Positions 25,499-35,019 of a stretch of 64,000 bases of DNA are shown piece after piece (position 1 is the stretch's first letter; each line of letters begins with the position of its first letter). The stretch covers positions 776,454 through 840,453 of the forward strand of contig NZ_JACHGV010000003.1 of the NCBI RefSeq assembly GCF_014202475.1. Reading direction: 5' to 3'. The notes beneath the pieces were generated by a model, which was given only the letters and a program-made list of their open reading frames with translations, searched no databases and was not told the origin of the DNA. This stretch comes from Streptomyces paradoxus (GTDB lineage: Bacteria; Actinomycetota; Actinomycetes; Streptomycetales; Streptomycetaceae). The position numbers were made by a program, and so were the translations under genes.

Positions 25499-26242
25499 CT
25501 ACAGGGGGTTGCCGGGGGAGTCGGGTGCCGTCCCGGGCTTGCTGTGGAGGATCTCGCGCGCCTGCTCAGCGGCGCGGGCGGTGCTCTCCGAGACGAAGTC
25601 GAGGAAACGGGCGACGTTCTCGAGGCGCGCGGCGGCCGGGGAGCCGGGGCCGAGGACGCCGACGCCCTGCCGGGCGATCCCCACGACCGCGGCGATGGAG
25701 CGGGCGCTGGCCATCATCGACTGGTACCAGACGTCGTCGTCGACGACATAGCGCTCGCGGCGTCCTTCGTCCGCTTCCCGGCGGACCAGGCCCTGACTGT
25801 CGAGGAACGCGACCGCCTTGGAGACGGACGCCGGGCTCACCTGGAGCCGCTGGGCGAGTTCGGACGCGGTGAGGCTGCCCGAGTCGGTCAGGCAGAGGCA
25901 GGCCATCACCCGGGACATCATCTTGGGCATGCCCGACCCCATCAGGACGGTGGTGAACGTCTCCTCGTACTCGCGTACGGCCTCGGCGTCCCGCCCGTCG
26001 GTCCGCGCGGGTGCCTTGGGGTCCCGGGGGGCGGCCTGCCTGCGGCGCTGGGTGCGGTGTTCCGTGGCGCGATGGGCCAGGTCGGCGCGGTAGGCCGTGG
26101 GGCCGCCGTTGCGCATGACCTCTCTGGTGACCGTCGAGGTCGGGCGGTCGAGACGCCGGGCGATCTCCGCATAGGCGAGGCCGTCGGCCAGCCCCAGCGC
26201 GATCTGCTGGCGTTCCTGCTGGGTGAGCCTGCCTCCCGGCAT
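25499..26242 (-). CDS. GbsR/MarR-like regulator with IS30-type HTH
   Basis: A 247-residue DNA-binding protein with two helix-turn-helix parts. Residues 5-50 resemble the HTH of IS30-family proteins (LTQQERQQIALGLADGLAYA, then EIARRLDRPTSTVTREV). Residues 105-165 form a MarR/GbsR winged helix (SGSLTASELAQRLQVSPASV, then SKAVAFLDSQGLVRRE). The ATG at 26242 follows AAGGAGG at good spacing. It is divergent from a DUF4097-ABC transporter operon across a 223-base, AT-richer region full of palindromes, so it likely represses both directions. The ligand is unknown. Confidence 0.88.
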   Translation of the reverse strand: MPGGRLTQQERQQIALGLADGLAYAEIARRLDRPTSTVTREVMRNGGPTAYRADLAHRATEHRTQRRRQAAPRDPKAPARTDGRDAEAVREYEETFTTVLMGSGMPKMMSRVMACLCLTDSGSLTASELAQRLQVSPASVSKAVAFLDSQGLVRREADEGRRERYVVDDDVWYQSMMASARSIAAVVGIARQGVGVLGPGSPAAARLENVARFLDFVSESTARAAEQAREILHSKPGTAPDSPGNPL

Positions 26243-26296
26243 CGCGGCCTCCTTGGTGGTGACTGATGTCCGCAGCTTAGCGTTCACCTTCATTCC

Positions 26297-26402
26297 ATTG
26301 CAACGAATGAGATCTGCTTGTTGCGTTAGGCCGCAGAGTCATTGCAATGAAATAACTGCTTTGAACTGGGCTTATGCCTGCAGAGTGCAACAAGCTTGTT
26401 GC
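26297..26402. promoter_or_regulatory. Palindrome-rich operator region
   Basis: Between the divergent regulator and DUF4097 genes lie CATTGCAACGAATG (26297-26310, imperfect), TCATTGCAATGA (26339-26350, perfect) and GCAACAAGCTTGTTGC (26387-26402, perfect 16-mer). Single half-sites such as TTGTTGCG and AATGCAACG lie around them. The shared core is TTGCAA or GTTGC/GCAAC. The region is much richer in A and T than its surroundings. These are the likely binding sites of the neighbouring GbsR/MarR-like protein. Confidence 0.7.
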
Positions 26403-26465
26403 CAGCATTGTGAATGCAACGTAGCTTTTCCATCGTTGGAAACGACGAACCCGAAGGAGAGCACG

Positions 26466-27137
26466 ATGCAGAAGTTCGACAGCCCCGCCCCCGTCTCGGC
26501 CGTCCTCGACATCCCGGCCGGACGCATCCGGCTCATCGCGGCCGACCGGGCCGACACCACCGTCGAGGTCCTGCCCGCGGACCCCTCGAAGAGCCGGGAC
26601 GTGAAGGCCGCGGAGGAGATCGAGGTGGCTTACGGCGACGGTGTCCTGCGGATCGAGGCCCCGGCGGCGAAGAACCGGATCCTCGGCCACTCCGGATCCG
26701 TCGAGGTGACAGTGCAACTGCCCGCCGGCTCCAGCGTGGAGGCCAAGGCGGCCGCCGCCGAACTCCGCGGCGTCGGGCGGCTCGGCGATGTCGTCTTCGA
26801 GGCGGCCCAGGGCTCGGTCAAGCTCGACGAGACCGGCAGCGCCCGCCTCACCCTGCTCGCCGGCGACATCTCGGTCGGCCGCTTGGGCGGCGCCGCGGAG
26901 ATCAGCACCCAGAAGGGTGACGTCGGCATCGCCGAGGCCGTGCGCGGCGTGGTCGCCCTGCGCACCGAGCAGGGCGACATCTCGGTCGGCGCCGCCCGCG
27001 GCGTCTCCGCCTCCCTGGACGCCGGCACCGGCTACGGCCGGATCAACAACAGCCTCGTCAACGCCGACGGCGCCGCCTCCGGCCTGACCATCCAGGCGAC
27101 CACCGCCTACGGCGACATCACCGCCCGCAGCTTGTAG
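26466..27137 (+). CDS. DUF4097 beta-helix protein
   Basis: A 223-residue soluble protein of the DUF4097/YvlB-like family. Short beta-repeats GxxxxxTxxGDIxVG are visible (LLAGDISVGRLGGAAEISTQ, then GDVGIAEAV and EQGDISVG), which form a right-handed parallel beta solenoid. The ATG follows AAGGAGAGC. It is the first gene of an apparent three-gene operon with an ABC transporter (31-base gap). Family members are often coupled to envelope-stress or ABC systems; biochemical function is unknown. Confidence 0.85.
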   Translation: MQKFDSPAPVSAVLDIPAGRIRLIAADRADTTVEVLPADPSKSRDVKAAEEIEVAYGDGVLRIEAPAAKNRILGHSGSVEVTVQLPAGSSVEAKAAAAELRGVGRLGDVVFEAAQGSVKLDETGSARLTLLAGDISVGRLGGAAEISTQKGDVGIAEAVRGVVALRTEQGDISVGAARGVSASLDAGTGYGRINNSLVNADGAASGLTIQATTAYGDITARSL

Positions 27138-27168
27138 AGACCCCAGCCTCTCCGAAGGAGCACCCCTC

Positions 27169-28128
27169 ATGACCGACCTGGCCATCGCGGCGAACGGGCT
27201 GCGGAAGAGCTACGGCGACAAGACCGTCCTCGACGGTGTCGACCTGGCCGTCCCGGAAGGAACGATCTTCTCCCTGCTCGGCCCGAACGGCGCGGGCAAG
27301 ACCACCGCCGTCAAGATCCTCTCCACCCTGATCCGCGCCGACGCCGGCGTGCTGCGGGTCGGCGGACACGACCTTGCCTCCGACCCGCAGGCGGTTCGCG
27401 CCGCGATCGGCGTCACCGGTCAGTTCTCCGCGGTCGACGGTCTGATCACCGGCGAGGAGAACATGCTCCTCATGGCGGACCTGCACCACCTGCCCAAGCG
27501 TGAGGGGCGGCGGGTCGCCGCGGAACTGCTGGAGCGCTTCGACCTCACCGACGCCGCGAAGAAACCCGCATCCACCTACTCCGGCGGCATGAAGCGCCGC
27601 CTCGACATCGCCATGACCCTGGTCGGCGACCCGAGGATCATCTTCCTCGACGAGCCCACCACCGGCCTCGACCCCCGCGCCCGCCACAACATGTGGCAGA
27701 TCATCAGGGAACTCGTCTCCGGCGGCGTCACCGTCTTCCTCACCACCCAGTACCTGGAGGAAGCCGACGAGCTCGCCGACCGCATCGCCGTGCTCCACGA
27801 CGGCACCATCGCCGCCGAAGGCAGCGCCGACGACCTGAAGCGGCTCATCCCCGGCGGTCACGTCCGGCTCCGCTTCACCGACCCGGCCGCCTACCGGCAC
27901 GCCGCCGCCACCCTGCGCGGAGTCACCCCGGACGACGAAGCCCTCGCCCTGCGGATCCCCAGCGACGGCAGCCAGCGCGAACTGCGTTCCATCCTCGACC
28001 GGCTCGACTCGGCCGGCATCGAGGCGGACGAACTGACCGTGCACACGCCCGACCTCGACGACGTGTTCTTCGCCCTGACCGGTGGCGCCGCCGGCATCCC
28101 CGACCAGCCCAAGGAGACCACCCGATGA
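27169..28128 (+). CDS. DrrA-type ABC transporter ATP-binding protein
   Basis: A 319-residue ATPase of the daunorubicin-resistance DrrA family. Walker A is GPNGAGKTT, the signature STYSGGMKRRL, Walker B IIFLDEPTTGLDP, and the H-loop region reads TTQYLEEADELADR, where Gln replaces the usual switch His as is typical of DrrA proteins. A C-terminal domain of about 90 residues follows. It pairs with the permease whose start overlaps its stop (ATGA). Likely exports a hydrophobic compound; substrate unknown. Confidence 0.93.
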   Translation: MTDLAIAANGLRKSYGDKTVLDGVDLAVPEGTIFSLLGPNGAGKTTAVKILSTLIRADAGVLRVGGHDLASDPQAVRAAIGVTGQFSAVDGLITGEENMLLMADLHHLPKREGRRVAAELLERFDLTDAAKKPASTYSGGMKRRLDIAMTLVGDPRIIFLDEPTTGLDPRARHNMWQIIRELVSGGVTVFLTTQYLEEADELADRIAVLHDGTIAAEGSADDLKRLIPGGHVRLRFTDPAAYRHAAATLRGVTPDDEALALRIPSDGSQRELRSILDRLDSAGIEADELTVHTPDLDDVFFALTGGAAGIPDQPKETTR

Positions 28129-28916
28129 GTTCCCTCGGCCTCGCCGTCCGCGACTCCGCCACCATGCTGCGCCGCAACCTCCTGCACGCCCGGCGCTACC
28201 CGTCCCTCACCCTCAACCTGCTGCTCACCCCGATCATGCTGTTGCTGCTGTTCGTCTACATCTTCGGCGACACCATGAGCGCGGGCATCGGGGGCGGCGG
28301 TCCGGACCGCTCCGCGTACATCGCCTTCGTCGTGCCGGGACTGCTGCTGATGACCATCGGCAGCACCACGATCGGCACCGCGGTCTCCGTCTCCAACGAC
28401 ATGACCGAAGGCATCATCGCCCGCTTCCGCACCATGGCGATCCACCGCGGATCGGTACTCATCGGGCACGTCGTCGGCAGCGTGCTGCAGGCGGTCATCA
28501 GCGTGGTGCTCGTCGGTGCCGTCGGCGTGGCCATCGGCTTCCGCTCCCACGGCGCCGGCGTCCTGGAGTGGCTCGCGGCCTTCGGACTGCTCGTGCTCTT
28601 CGCCACCGCGCTCACCTGGATCGCCGTCGGCATGGGCCTGGTCAGCCCGAACGCCGAGGCGGCGAGCAACAACGCAATGCCCCTGATCCTGCTGCCGCTG
28701 CTGTCCAGCACTTTCGTCCCGCTCGACGCGATGCCGGGCTGGTTCCGGCCGATCGCCGAGTACCAGCCGTTCACCCCGGCCATCGAGACCCTGCGCGGTC
28801 TGCTGCTCGGCACGGGCATCGGTCACAACGGTTGGCTCGCCCTCGCCTGGTGCCTGGGCCTCGCGGTGCTCGGCTACTTCTGGTCGACCTCGAAGTTCAA
28901 CGGCGACCCGAGGTAA
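28125..28916 (+). CDS. DrrB-type ABC-2 transporter permease
   Basis: A 263-residue integral membrane protein with six predicted helices (for example LLLTPIMLLLLFVYIF, YIAFVVPGLLLMTIG and LPLLSSTFVPLDAMPGWFRP). The ABC-2 signature region before the last helix (YQPFTPAIETLRGLLLG) is present. Translationally coupled to the ATP-binding subunit. The DUF4097-ATPase-permease set under a ligand-type repressor suggests an inducible efflux or self-resistance system. Confidence 0.92.
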   Translation: MSSLGLAVRDSATMLRRNLLHARRYPSLTLNLLLTPIMLLLLFVYIFGDTMSAGIGGGGPDRSAYIAFVVPGLLLMTIGSTTIGTAVSVSNDMTEGIIARFRTMAIHRGSVLIGHVVGSVLQAVISVVLVGAVGVAIGFRSHGAGVLEWLAAFGLLVLFATALTWIAVGMGLVSPNAEAASNNAMPLILLPLLSSTFVPLDAMPGWFRPIAEYQPFTPAIETLRGLLLGTGIGHNGWLALAWCLGLAVLGYFWSTSKFNGDPR

Positions 28917-29152
28917 CCGCCGTGACCACGCGGGCCACCTCCCGCGAACGTCCCACCCCAGGGCGGCGTACACCGGCATCCCGCCGGAGTGCGCCGCCCG
29001 TTCGTCTGCCCGGGGCCAGTCCCCGGAACCGGGTCGGCGCACCGCGCGACACGGCCGAAACGCGCCCCCCGCACACACTCGCGAACCCTTGACAGTGCTT
29101 CCGTGCGCGTCAAACCTGGGCGCAGAGCCGCTGGCCCCAAGGGGAGGCGAAG

Positions 29153-29758
29153 ATGCCTGCAGCGCGGGAATCCTTACTGGACGCCGCCTACACGGCGCTG
29201 GTGCGCCGGCCGTGGTCCGCCGTACGGATGGTGGACGTGGCCGCGGCGGCCGGTGTGTCCCGCCAGACGCTGTACAACGAGTTCGGCAGCAAGGACGGTC
29301 TGGCCAGGGCGCTCGTGCGGAGGGAGGCCGACGGATATCTCGCCGGAGTGGACCGCGCCCTCGCCGGGCACAGCGACGCCCGCGACCGGCTCACCGCCAC
29401 CGCCGAGTGGACCGCCTCGGCGGCCCGGGACAACGTCCTCGTCCGCGCCATGCTCACCGGCTGCTGGAGCGAGCGGCTGCCCGCCCCCGCCCTGACGGCC
29501 GTGCCGTCCACCTCCGCCGTACCGGCCCAGCGCCGCGCCGACGGGCCACTGCCCTCACCCGGCGACTTCGTCGCCCTCGTCCGCGACCGGGCCGTCACCT
29601 TCCTGGCCGCCCCCGGCACGCCCAAGTCCGACACCGCCGACCTGGCCCGCTCCTGCGAACTCGCCGTCCGGCTCGCCCTGTCGTGCGTGGCCGCGCCACC
29701 CGGCGAGGGCGGCGTCGCCGGCCTGGTCCGCAGCGCCCTCCAGCGACAGGCGGACTGA
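29153..29758 (+). CDS. TetR-family regulator
   Basis: A 201-residue TetR regulator. The N-terminal HTH reads MVDVAAAAGVSRQTLYNEFG then SKDGLARALV. The C-terminal ligand domain is divergent. The ATG follows GGGAGGCG. A TTGACA hexamer lies about 65 bases upstream. It converges on the SMR transporter gene with 7 bases between them, so the transporter may be its target, as is common for TetR-SMR pairs; this is inference. Confidence 0.9.
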   Translation: MPAARESLLDAAYTALVRRPWSAVRMVDVAAAAGVSRQTLYNEFGSKDGLARALVRREADGYLAGVDRALAGHSDARDRLTATAEWTASAARDNVLVRAMLTGCWSERLPAPALTAVPSTSAVPAQRRADGPLPSPGDFVALVRDRAVTFLAAPGTPKSDTADLARSCELAVRLALSCVAAPPGEGGVAGLVRSALQRQAD

Positions 29759-29765
29759 CAGGACG

Positions 29766-30089
29766 TCAGTGCGCCGACCCCGACAACTGCAACCCGACCA
29801 CGCCGACGATGACGAGACTGATCGACACGATCTTCAGCGTCGACACCAGGTCGCCCAGGAACACCATGCCGTAGATCGCCGTCCCCGCCGCCCCGATGCC
29901 CGTCCACACCGCGTACGCGGGACCCACGTCGAGTCGTCTCAGCGCCAGGGTCAGCAGGCCGAAGCTGCCGAGGGCGAAGACGCAGAACGCGACCGTCGGC
30001 CAGAGCCGGGTGAAGCCGTGGGACAGCTTCAGACACACCGCGAAGCCGGTCTCGAGCAACCCGGCCACGATGACCAGCAGCCACGCCAT
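29766..30089 (-). CDS. SMR-family (SugE/Gdx-like) transporter
   Basis: A 107-residue small multidrug resistance protein with four transmembrane helices. The membrane-embedded Glu (LLETGFAVCLK, E13), the AYAVWTGIGA motif of helix 3 and the final helix ISLVIVGVVGLQLSG are all present. Members work as antiparallel dimers that exchange protons for quaternary cations or guanidinium. The ATG follows GGGAGGA. A TGAC-N6-GTCA dyad lies upstream, near 30117-30130, and may be a regulator site. Confidence 0.92.
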   Translation of the reverse strand: MAWLLVIVAGLLETGFAVCLKLSHGFTRLWPTVAFCVFALGSFGLLTLALRRLDVGPAYAVWTGIGAAGTAIYGMVFLGDLVSTLKIVSISLVIVGVVGLQLSGSAH

Positions 30090-30227
30090 GAGTCGTCCTC
30101 CCGTATCCCACGTTCAGTGACCGCTCAGTCAGTTTCGTCGCGCTCGTCATACTTTGGCCAGGCTTGCATCCGGCTTGCGTGCGATTATGCACTTACCGCA
30201 CGCACACCGGCACAAACAACGCGGAGG

Positions 30228-31238
30228 TCAGTCGCCTTCCTTGCGCTCGCGCGTGGCCAGCAGCCGGCGCAGCGAGTACAGCCGCGCGGGATCCGCGTGG
30301 CCCTCGGCCACCCAGGCGTCCAGCGCGCAGTCCGGCTCGTCGTGACTGCACGCGCGCGGGCAGCCCTCGGTGCCCGGCTCCAGATCGGGGAAGGCATGGA
30401 TGACCTGGGACGGGTCCACGTGGTGCAGCCCGAAGGACCGCAGGCCCGGGGTGTCGATCACCCAGCCGTCGCTGCCCGAGAGCGGCAGTGCCAGCGCCGA
30501 GGTGGTGGTGTGCCGGCCGCGGCCCGTCACCGCGTTGACATGCCCGGTCGTACGCCGCTGCTCCTCCGGCACCAGCGAGTTGACCAGAGTCGTCTTGCCG
30601 ACGCCGGAGTGGCCGACGAAAGCGGTGATCTTGCCGTCGAGCTGCTCGCGCACGCGGGCGACGGCAGTGCCGTTCTGCAGTTCCTCGCGGCTGGTCACGA
30701 CGTAGGGGATGTCGAGGTGGCCGTACAGCTCCAGCAGCTTGTCGGGCGGGGCGAGGTCCGACTTGGTCAGGACCAGCAGCGGCTCCAGGCCGCCGGCGTA
30801 GGCCGCGACCAGGCAGCGGTCGATCAGGCGGGGGCGGGGCTCCGGGTCGGCCAGGGCGGTGACGACGGCCAGCTGATCGGCGTTGGCGACGACCACCCGC
30901 TCGAACGGATCGTCGTCGTCCGCCGTGCGACGCAGGACCGAGGTGCGTTCCTCGATGCGCACGATCCTCGCGAGTGAGTCCTTCTTGCCCGTCAGGTCGC
31001 CCACGATGGCCACGCGGTCGCCGACCACCGCCGCCTTGCGGCCCAGCTCGCGGGCCTTCATCGCCATGACCACACGGTCCTCGACGAGGCAGGTCAGGCG
31101 GCCCCGGTCGACGGTGAGGACGAGGCCCTCGGCGGCGTCCTCGTGTTTGGGGCGGATGTTCGTCCGGGGCCGGGTGTTCCGGCGGCCCGGACGGGTGCGG
31201 ATGTCGTCCTCGTCGGTGTGCTTGCCGTAGCGGCGCAT
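30228..31238 (-). CDS. rsgA: Ribosome small-subunit GTPase RsgA
   Basis: A 336-residue circularly permuted GTPase that checks late 30S subunit maturation. Order seen: N-terminal OB fold, G4 TKSD (158-161), G1 GHSGVGKTT (209-217), G3 DTPG (262-265), then a zinc knuckle with C293, C297, H299 and C304. The permuted motif order is diagnostic. The ATG at 31238 follows GGGGAACAG. It is 17 bases downstream of aroA and probably co-transcribed. Confidence 0.95.
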   Translation of the reverse strand: MRRYGKHTDEDDIRTRPGRRNTRPRTNIRPKHEDAAEGLVLTVDRGRLTCLVEDRVVMAMKARELGRKAAVVGDRVAIVGDLTGKKDSLARIVRIEERTSVLRRTADDDDPFERVVVANADQLAVVTALADPEPRPRLIDRCLVAAYAGGLEPLLVLTKSDLAPPDKLLELYGHLDIPYVVTSREELQNGTAVARVREQLDGKITAFVGHSGVGKTTLVNSLVPEEQRRTTGHVNAVTGRGRHTTTSALALPLSGSDGWVIDTPGLRSFGLHHVDPSQVIHAFPDLEPGTEGCPRACSHDEPDCALDAWVAEGHADPARLYSLRRLLATRERKEGD

Positions 31239-31255
31239 GACCTGTTCCCCGCGTC

Positions 31256-32572
31256 CTACGCCCCGAGCATCCCGGTCCACAGGTCGGGGAAGTCGGGCAG
31301 GGTCTTGGCCGTTGTCGCCACGTTCTCGATCTGCACGCCCTCCACCGCCAGGCCGATGATCGCGCCGGCCGTGGCCATGCGGTGGTCGTCGTAGGTGTGG
31401 AAGATCCCGCCGTGCAGCCGGCGCGGGCGGATGTGCAGGCCGTCGGCGGTCTCCGTGACGTCACCGCCGAGTTCGTTGATCTCCTTGGTGAGCGCGGCCA
31501 GCCGGTCCGTCTCGTGCAGCCGCAGGTGGGCCACGCCGCGCAGGGTCGACGGGGAGTCCGCGAGGGCCGCGACCGCCGCGATGCCCGGCGTCAGCTCGCC
31601 GACCTCGCCCAGGTCGACGTCGATGCCGTGCACCGCGCCGGAGCCGGTGAACACCAGCCCGTACTCGGTCAGTTCGCAGGAGCCACCCATCTCGGTGAAG
31701 ATCTCGCGCAGCCGGTCACCGGGCTGCGTGGTGCGGGAGGGCCAGTCCGGGACGACGACCTTGCCGCCGGTCACCAGCGCCGCCGCCAGGAACGGCTGCG
31801 CGTTCGACAGGTCCGGCTCGATGACCAGGTCCCGGCCGAGCAGGGCGCCCGGCGAGACCCGCCAGACGTTCGGCTCGCCGCCCGACTCGGGCGTGTCCAC
31901 CTGGGCGCCGACCGCGCGCAGCATGTCGACGGTCATGCGGATGTGCGGCATGGAGGGCAGCGTGGCGCCGGTGTGGCGGACCTCGACCCCCTGGTTGAAC
32001 CGCGGAGCGGACAGCAGCAGGGCGCTCACGAACTGCGACGAGGAGGAGGCGTCGATGGCGACCGTGCCGCCGTCCAGAGCGCCGCTGCCGTGCACGGTCA
32101 GCGGCAGCGCGCCGCGGCCGTCGTCGTCGATCCGGGCGCCGAGCTGACGCAGCGCGTCGATGACGCCGTTCAGCGGACGCTCGTAGGAACGGGGGTCGCC
32201 GTCGAACCGGACGGAGCCGTCGGCGAGCGCGGCGACCGGGGGCAGGAACCGCATCACCGTGCCCGCGTTGCCGACGTCGACCGTGGCCGGGCCGCGCAGG
32301 CCGGTGGGGAGCACACGCCAGGCCTCACCGGTGCCGTCGGGACCGACGCCCTCCTCGATCTCGATGCCCATGGCGCGCAGCGCGCCGGCCATCAGCAGGG
32401 TGTCGCGGGAGCGCAGGGGGCGGCGCAGCCAGCCGGGCTCGGAGGCGAGGGAGGCGAGGACCAGGGCACGGTTGGTGACCGACTTGGACCCGGGCACGTG
32501 GACCGTCGCGTCGACGGCTCCGCTCGCGTGCGGGGCGGGCCAGAGGGCGGTGTCTGCGGTGTTCGGGGCCAT
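31256..32572 (-). CDS. aroA: 5-enolpyruvylshikimate-3-phosphate synthase
   Basis: A 438-residue EPSP synthase, the sixth step of the shikimate pathway, joining shikimate-3-phosphate and phosphoenolpyruvate. Seen: [10 protein letters not shown] (27-36) binding shikimate-3-phosphate, [18 protein letters not shown], the [14 protein letters not shown] helix and the [16 protein letters not shown] motif. Full length. It starts at ATG 32572 and leads rsgA. Confidence 0.96.
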   Translation of the reverse strand: MAPNTADTALWPAPHASGAVDATVHVPGSKSVTNRALVLASLASEPGWLRRPLRSRDTLLMAGALRAMGIEIEEGVGPDGTGEAWRVLPTGLRGPATVDVGNAGTVMRFLPPVAALADGSVRFDGDPRSYERPLNGVIDALRQLGARIDDDGRGALPLTVHGSGALDGGTVAIDASSSSQFVSALLLSAPRFNQGVEVRHTGATLPSMPHIRMTVDMLRAVGAQVDTPESGGEPNVWRVSPGALLGRDLVIEPDLSNAQPFLAAALVTGGKVVVPDWPSRTTQPGDRLREIFTEMGGSCELTEYGLVFTGSGAVHGIDVDLGEVGELTPGIAAVAALADSPSTLRGVAHLRLHETDRLAALTKEINELGGDVTETADGLHIRPRRLHGGIFHTYDDHRMATAGAIIGLAVEGVQIENVATTAKTLPDFPDLWTGMLGA

Positions 32573-32681
32573 GGCCCCACTTTATAAGCAGGCCGTCGTG
32601 CGGGTGCGGCGCCGTGGGGCCGGTCGCACCCGCGTGGTTCAGCCGCGCGGCACGGCGGCCCCGGCCCCCTCGGGGCGGCCG

Positions 32682-33404
32682 TCACATCTCCAGCAGCCAG
32701 CGTCCCCCACCGATCAGCGAGCACAGCGACACCGCGTGGAACAGGAAGAACCAGAGGCCCGCCGGCACGTGCGTCAGCCGCGACAGCTGGTCGGCGTCCG
32801 AGTCCCCGGCTCCGCCCCGGGCCCGCTTCGCCTGGAGCTCGAAGGCCGGGCGGACCCCGCCGATCAGCAGGAACCACACCACCGCGTACGCGAACGCCGC
32901 CTGGACCTGAGGGCCGGCCAGCCAGGACACGAGCACGAACAGGCCGCCGGTGACGAGCATGGTGAGGGCGCCGTAGGCGTTGCGGATCATCACGAGCATG
33001 GCGAGCAGCAGGGCTGTGGCCAGCCACAGCAGGAGCGTGATGCGGCCGGAGCCCAGCAGGGAGGCCCCGCCGAGGCCCAGCAGGGGCGGGGCCGTGTAGC
33101 CCGCGGCCGCGGTGAGGATCATGCCGATGCCGTGCGGCTTGCCGCGGCTGACGGTCAGGCCGCTGGTGTCCGAGTGCAGGCGTATGCCCGTGAGGGTGCG
33201 GCCGGTGAGCAGGGCCACGAGCCCGTGGCCGCCCTCGTGGGCGATGGTGATGGCGTTGCGGGAGATGCGCCACAGGGGGTGCGGGACCACCACGGCGAGC
33301 GCGGCGCCCAGAGTCGCGATCACCACCCACAGGTCCGGGTCGGGCTGCGTGCCGGAGACCTCGTCCCAGAGGGAGGCGAGCGAGGCGGTTGCGGTGCTGT
33401 CCAT
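32682..33404 (-). CDS. M50-type membrane metallopeptidase
   Basis: A 240-residue membrane protein with about six hydrophobic helices. The active site ITIAHEGGHGLVALL (HEGGH) is in an early membrane segment, and the remainder is hydrophobic with a charged cytoplasmic stretch near residue 205 (QAKRARGGAGDSDADQ). This is the layout of the minimal M50B-like peptidase family; the second metal motif is not obvious. Substrate unknown. The start is the ATG at 33404. It is divergent from the SRAP gene across about 50 bases. Confidence 0.85.
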   Translation of the reverse strand: MDSTATASLASLWDEVSGTQPDPDLWVVIATLGAALAVVVPHPLWRISRNAITIAHEGGHGLVALLTGRTLTGIRLHSDTSGLTVSRGKPHGIGMILTAAAGYTAPPLLGLGGASLLGSGRITLLLWLATALLLAMLVMIRNAYGALTMLVTGGLFVLVSWLAGPQVQAAFAYAVVWFLLIGGVRPAFELQAKRARGGAGDSDADQLSRLTHVPAGLWFFLFHAVSLCSLIGGGRWLLEM

Positions 33405-33454
33405 GTAAGGCGTTGGCTCCCTGTGGGCGGATGGAATCTGGCAGTGTTGCACGT

Positions 33455-34270
33455 ATGTGCGGACGGTATTCAGCGAGTCGTAGGCCAGAGGATCTCGCAG
33501 GAATCTTCGAGATCGAGAAGTGGGAGCCCGAGGAGACCCTCGCGCCGGACTACAACGTGGCGCCCACCAAAGAGGTCTACGCCGTCCTGGACCGCCCCCT
33601 GAAAGACGCTGACGACCCGCGGCCGGTTCGGCAGCTGCGCACGCTGAAGTGGGGGCTCGTCCCGTCCTGGTCGAAAACCCCCGAGGGCGGCGCCCGCATG
33701 ATCAACGCCCGCGCGGAGACCGTCCACGAGAAGCCGTCCTACCGCCGTGCCTTCACCTCCCGGCGCTGCATCCTGCCCGCCGACGGCTACTACGAGTGGG
33801 TCACCGGCACCCAGGAGCGCGAGCTGGAGGTCGAGGGCAAGAAGAAGCGGCCCCGCAAGCAGCCGTACTTCGTGACACCGGCGGACGGGTCGGTCTTCGC
33901 CATGGCCGGGCTGTACGAGTTCTGGCGGGACAAGACGCTGCCGGACGACCACCCGCAGGCCTGGTGGGTGACGTGCTCGGTGATCACCACGGAGGCCGAG
34001 CAGAGCCAGCTCGCGGTGTCCCCGGCCGACGGGCCGCGGGCGCTGGCGGACATCCACCCCCGGATGCCGCTGATGCTGACGCCCGACCGCTGGGACGCCT
34101 GGCTGGACCCCTCCCGCACGGACGCCGACGGCCTGCGCGAGCTGCTCGCCCCGCCGCCCGCCGGGCTGATGCGGGCCTACCCGGTCGCCACGGCCGTCAG
34201 CAACGTCCGCAACAACGGGCCGGAGCTGCTCAAAGAGCTGGAAGGGCCCGAAGAGGGCACACTCTTCTGA
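33455..34270 (+). CDS. SRAP-family abasic-site protein (YedK/HMCES)
   Basis: A 271-residue SOS-response-associated peptidase-like protein. The catalytic Cys2 directly follows the initiator Met (MCGRYS), and the other active-site residues are visible: N34 in YNVAPT, E114 in YYEW and H201 in DIHPRMPLML. The family forms a covalent thiazolidine link with abasic sites in single-stranded DNA to protect them. The start must be the ATG at 33455 so that Cys becomes residue 2. Confidence 0.94.
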   Translation: MCGRYSASRRPEDLAGIFEIEKWEPEETLAPDYNVAPTKEVYAVLDRPLKDADDPRPVRQLRTLKWGLVPSWSKTPEGGARMINARAETVHEKPSYRRAFTSRRCILPADGYYEWVTGTQERELEVEGKKKRPRKQPYFVTPADGSVFAMAGLYEFWRDKTLPDDHPQAWWVTCSVITTEAEQSQLAVSPADGPRALADIHPRMPLMLTPDRWDAWLDPSRTDADGLRELLAPPPAGLMRAYPVATAVSNVRNNGPELLKELEGPEEGTLF

Positions 34271-34271
34271 C

Positions 34272-34928
34272 GTGACGCATGTGACGAAGACCGCCGGAAC
34301 GGCCACCGAGACCGTCGAGACCGACGCCGGAACCGCCCGTATCACCTGGCACGGGGCGAAGCAGGCCCGGCTGGTGCTCGCCGTCAGCCACGGCGCGGGC
34401 GGTGGCATCGAGGCCCGTGACCTGGTGGCCCTGGCCGAGGTCCTGCCCGCCCACGGCGTGGCCGTGGCCCGGGTGGAGCAGCCCTGGCGGGTGGCCGGGA
34501 AGAAACTGGCGCCCGCGCCGAAGACCCTGGACACCGGCTGGCGCGGCATCTGGCCCGCGCTGGCGAAGTCCGGTCTGCCGGTGATCTCCGGCGGGCGCAG
34601 CGCCGGTGCCCGGGTGGCCTGCCGCACCGCCACCGAGCTGGGCGCCCACGCCGTGCTCGCGCTCAGCTTCCCGCTCCACCCGCCGGGCAAGCCGGAGAAG
34701 TCCCGCGCCGAGGAACTGCTGGGCGCCGGGGTGCCCACCCTGGTCGTGCAGGGCGGCAACGACCCGTTCGGGAAGCCGGAGGAATTCCCCGACGGGGCGT
34801 TCGAGCTCGTGGAGGTCCCGTACGGGGACCATGGCTTCGCCGTGCCGAAACGTGCGGACATCTCGCAGGACGAGACCGTGTCCCTCATCACGGACGCGGT
34901 CGTGGAGTGGACCGGGTCACTCGGGTAA
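34272..34928 (+). CDS. Alpha/beta hydrolase (KANL3/Tex30-like)
   Basis: A 218-residue small alpha/beta hydrolase. The nucleophile elbow is GGRSAG (S110), with likely acid D164 in QGGNDPFG and H187 in YGDHGF. The GTG start sits one base after the SRAP stop, so the two form an operon. Close relatives are annotated dienelactone-hydrolase or Tex30-like; substrate unknown. The sigR promoter begins only 8 bases after its stop. Confidence 0.88.
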   Translation: MTHVTKTAGTATETVETDAGTARITWHGAKQARLVLAVSHGAGGGIEARDLVALAEVLPAHGVAVARVEQPWRVAGKKLAPAPKTLDTGWRGIWPALAKSGLPVISGGRSAGARVACRTATELGAHAVLALSFPLHPPGKPEKSRAEELLGAGVPTLVVQGGNDPFGKPEEFPDGAFELVEVPYGDHGFAVPKRADISQDETVSLITDAVVEWTGSLG

Positions 34929-34935
34929 AGGTTCG

Positions 34936-34961
34936 GGAATGCCGGGGCGGCGGTCACTGTT
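34936..34961 (+). promoter_or_regulatory. Sigma-R-dependent promoter of sigR
   Basis: GGAAT (34936-34940) and GTT (34959-34961) are separated by exactly 18 bases, the established sigma-R consensus. It lies about 60 bases before the ATG of the long SigR form, so sigma-R drives its own synthesis. Confidence 0.9.
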
Positions 34962-35019
34962 GTGCGGGACGTACGTGCTGGAGACCAGCACCGACGTCGT
35001 AGGAGAGGGAGTCCGCCGC

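Noticed and set aside
28874..29140. Minus-strand ORF between the ABC permease and TetR genes
   Set aside because: No ribosome-binding site, overlaps the permease 3' end and has atypical codon bias.
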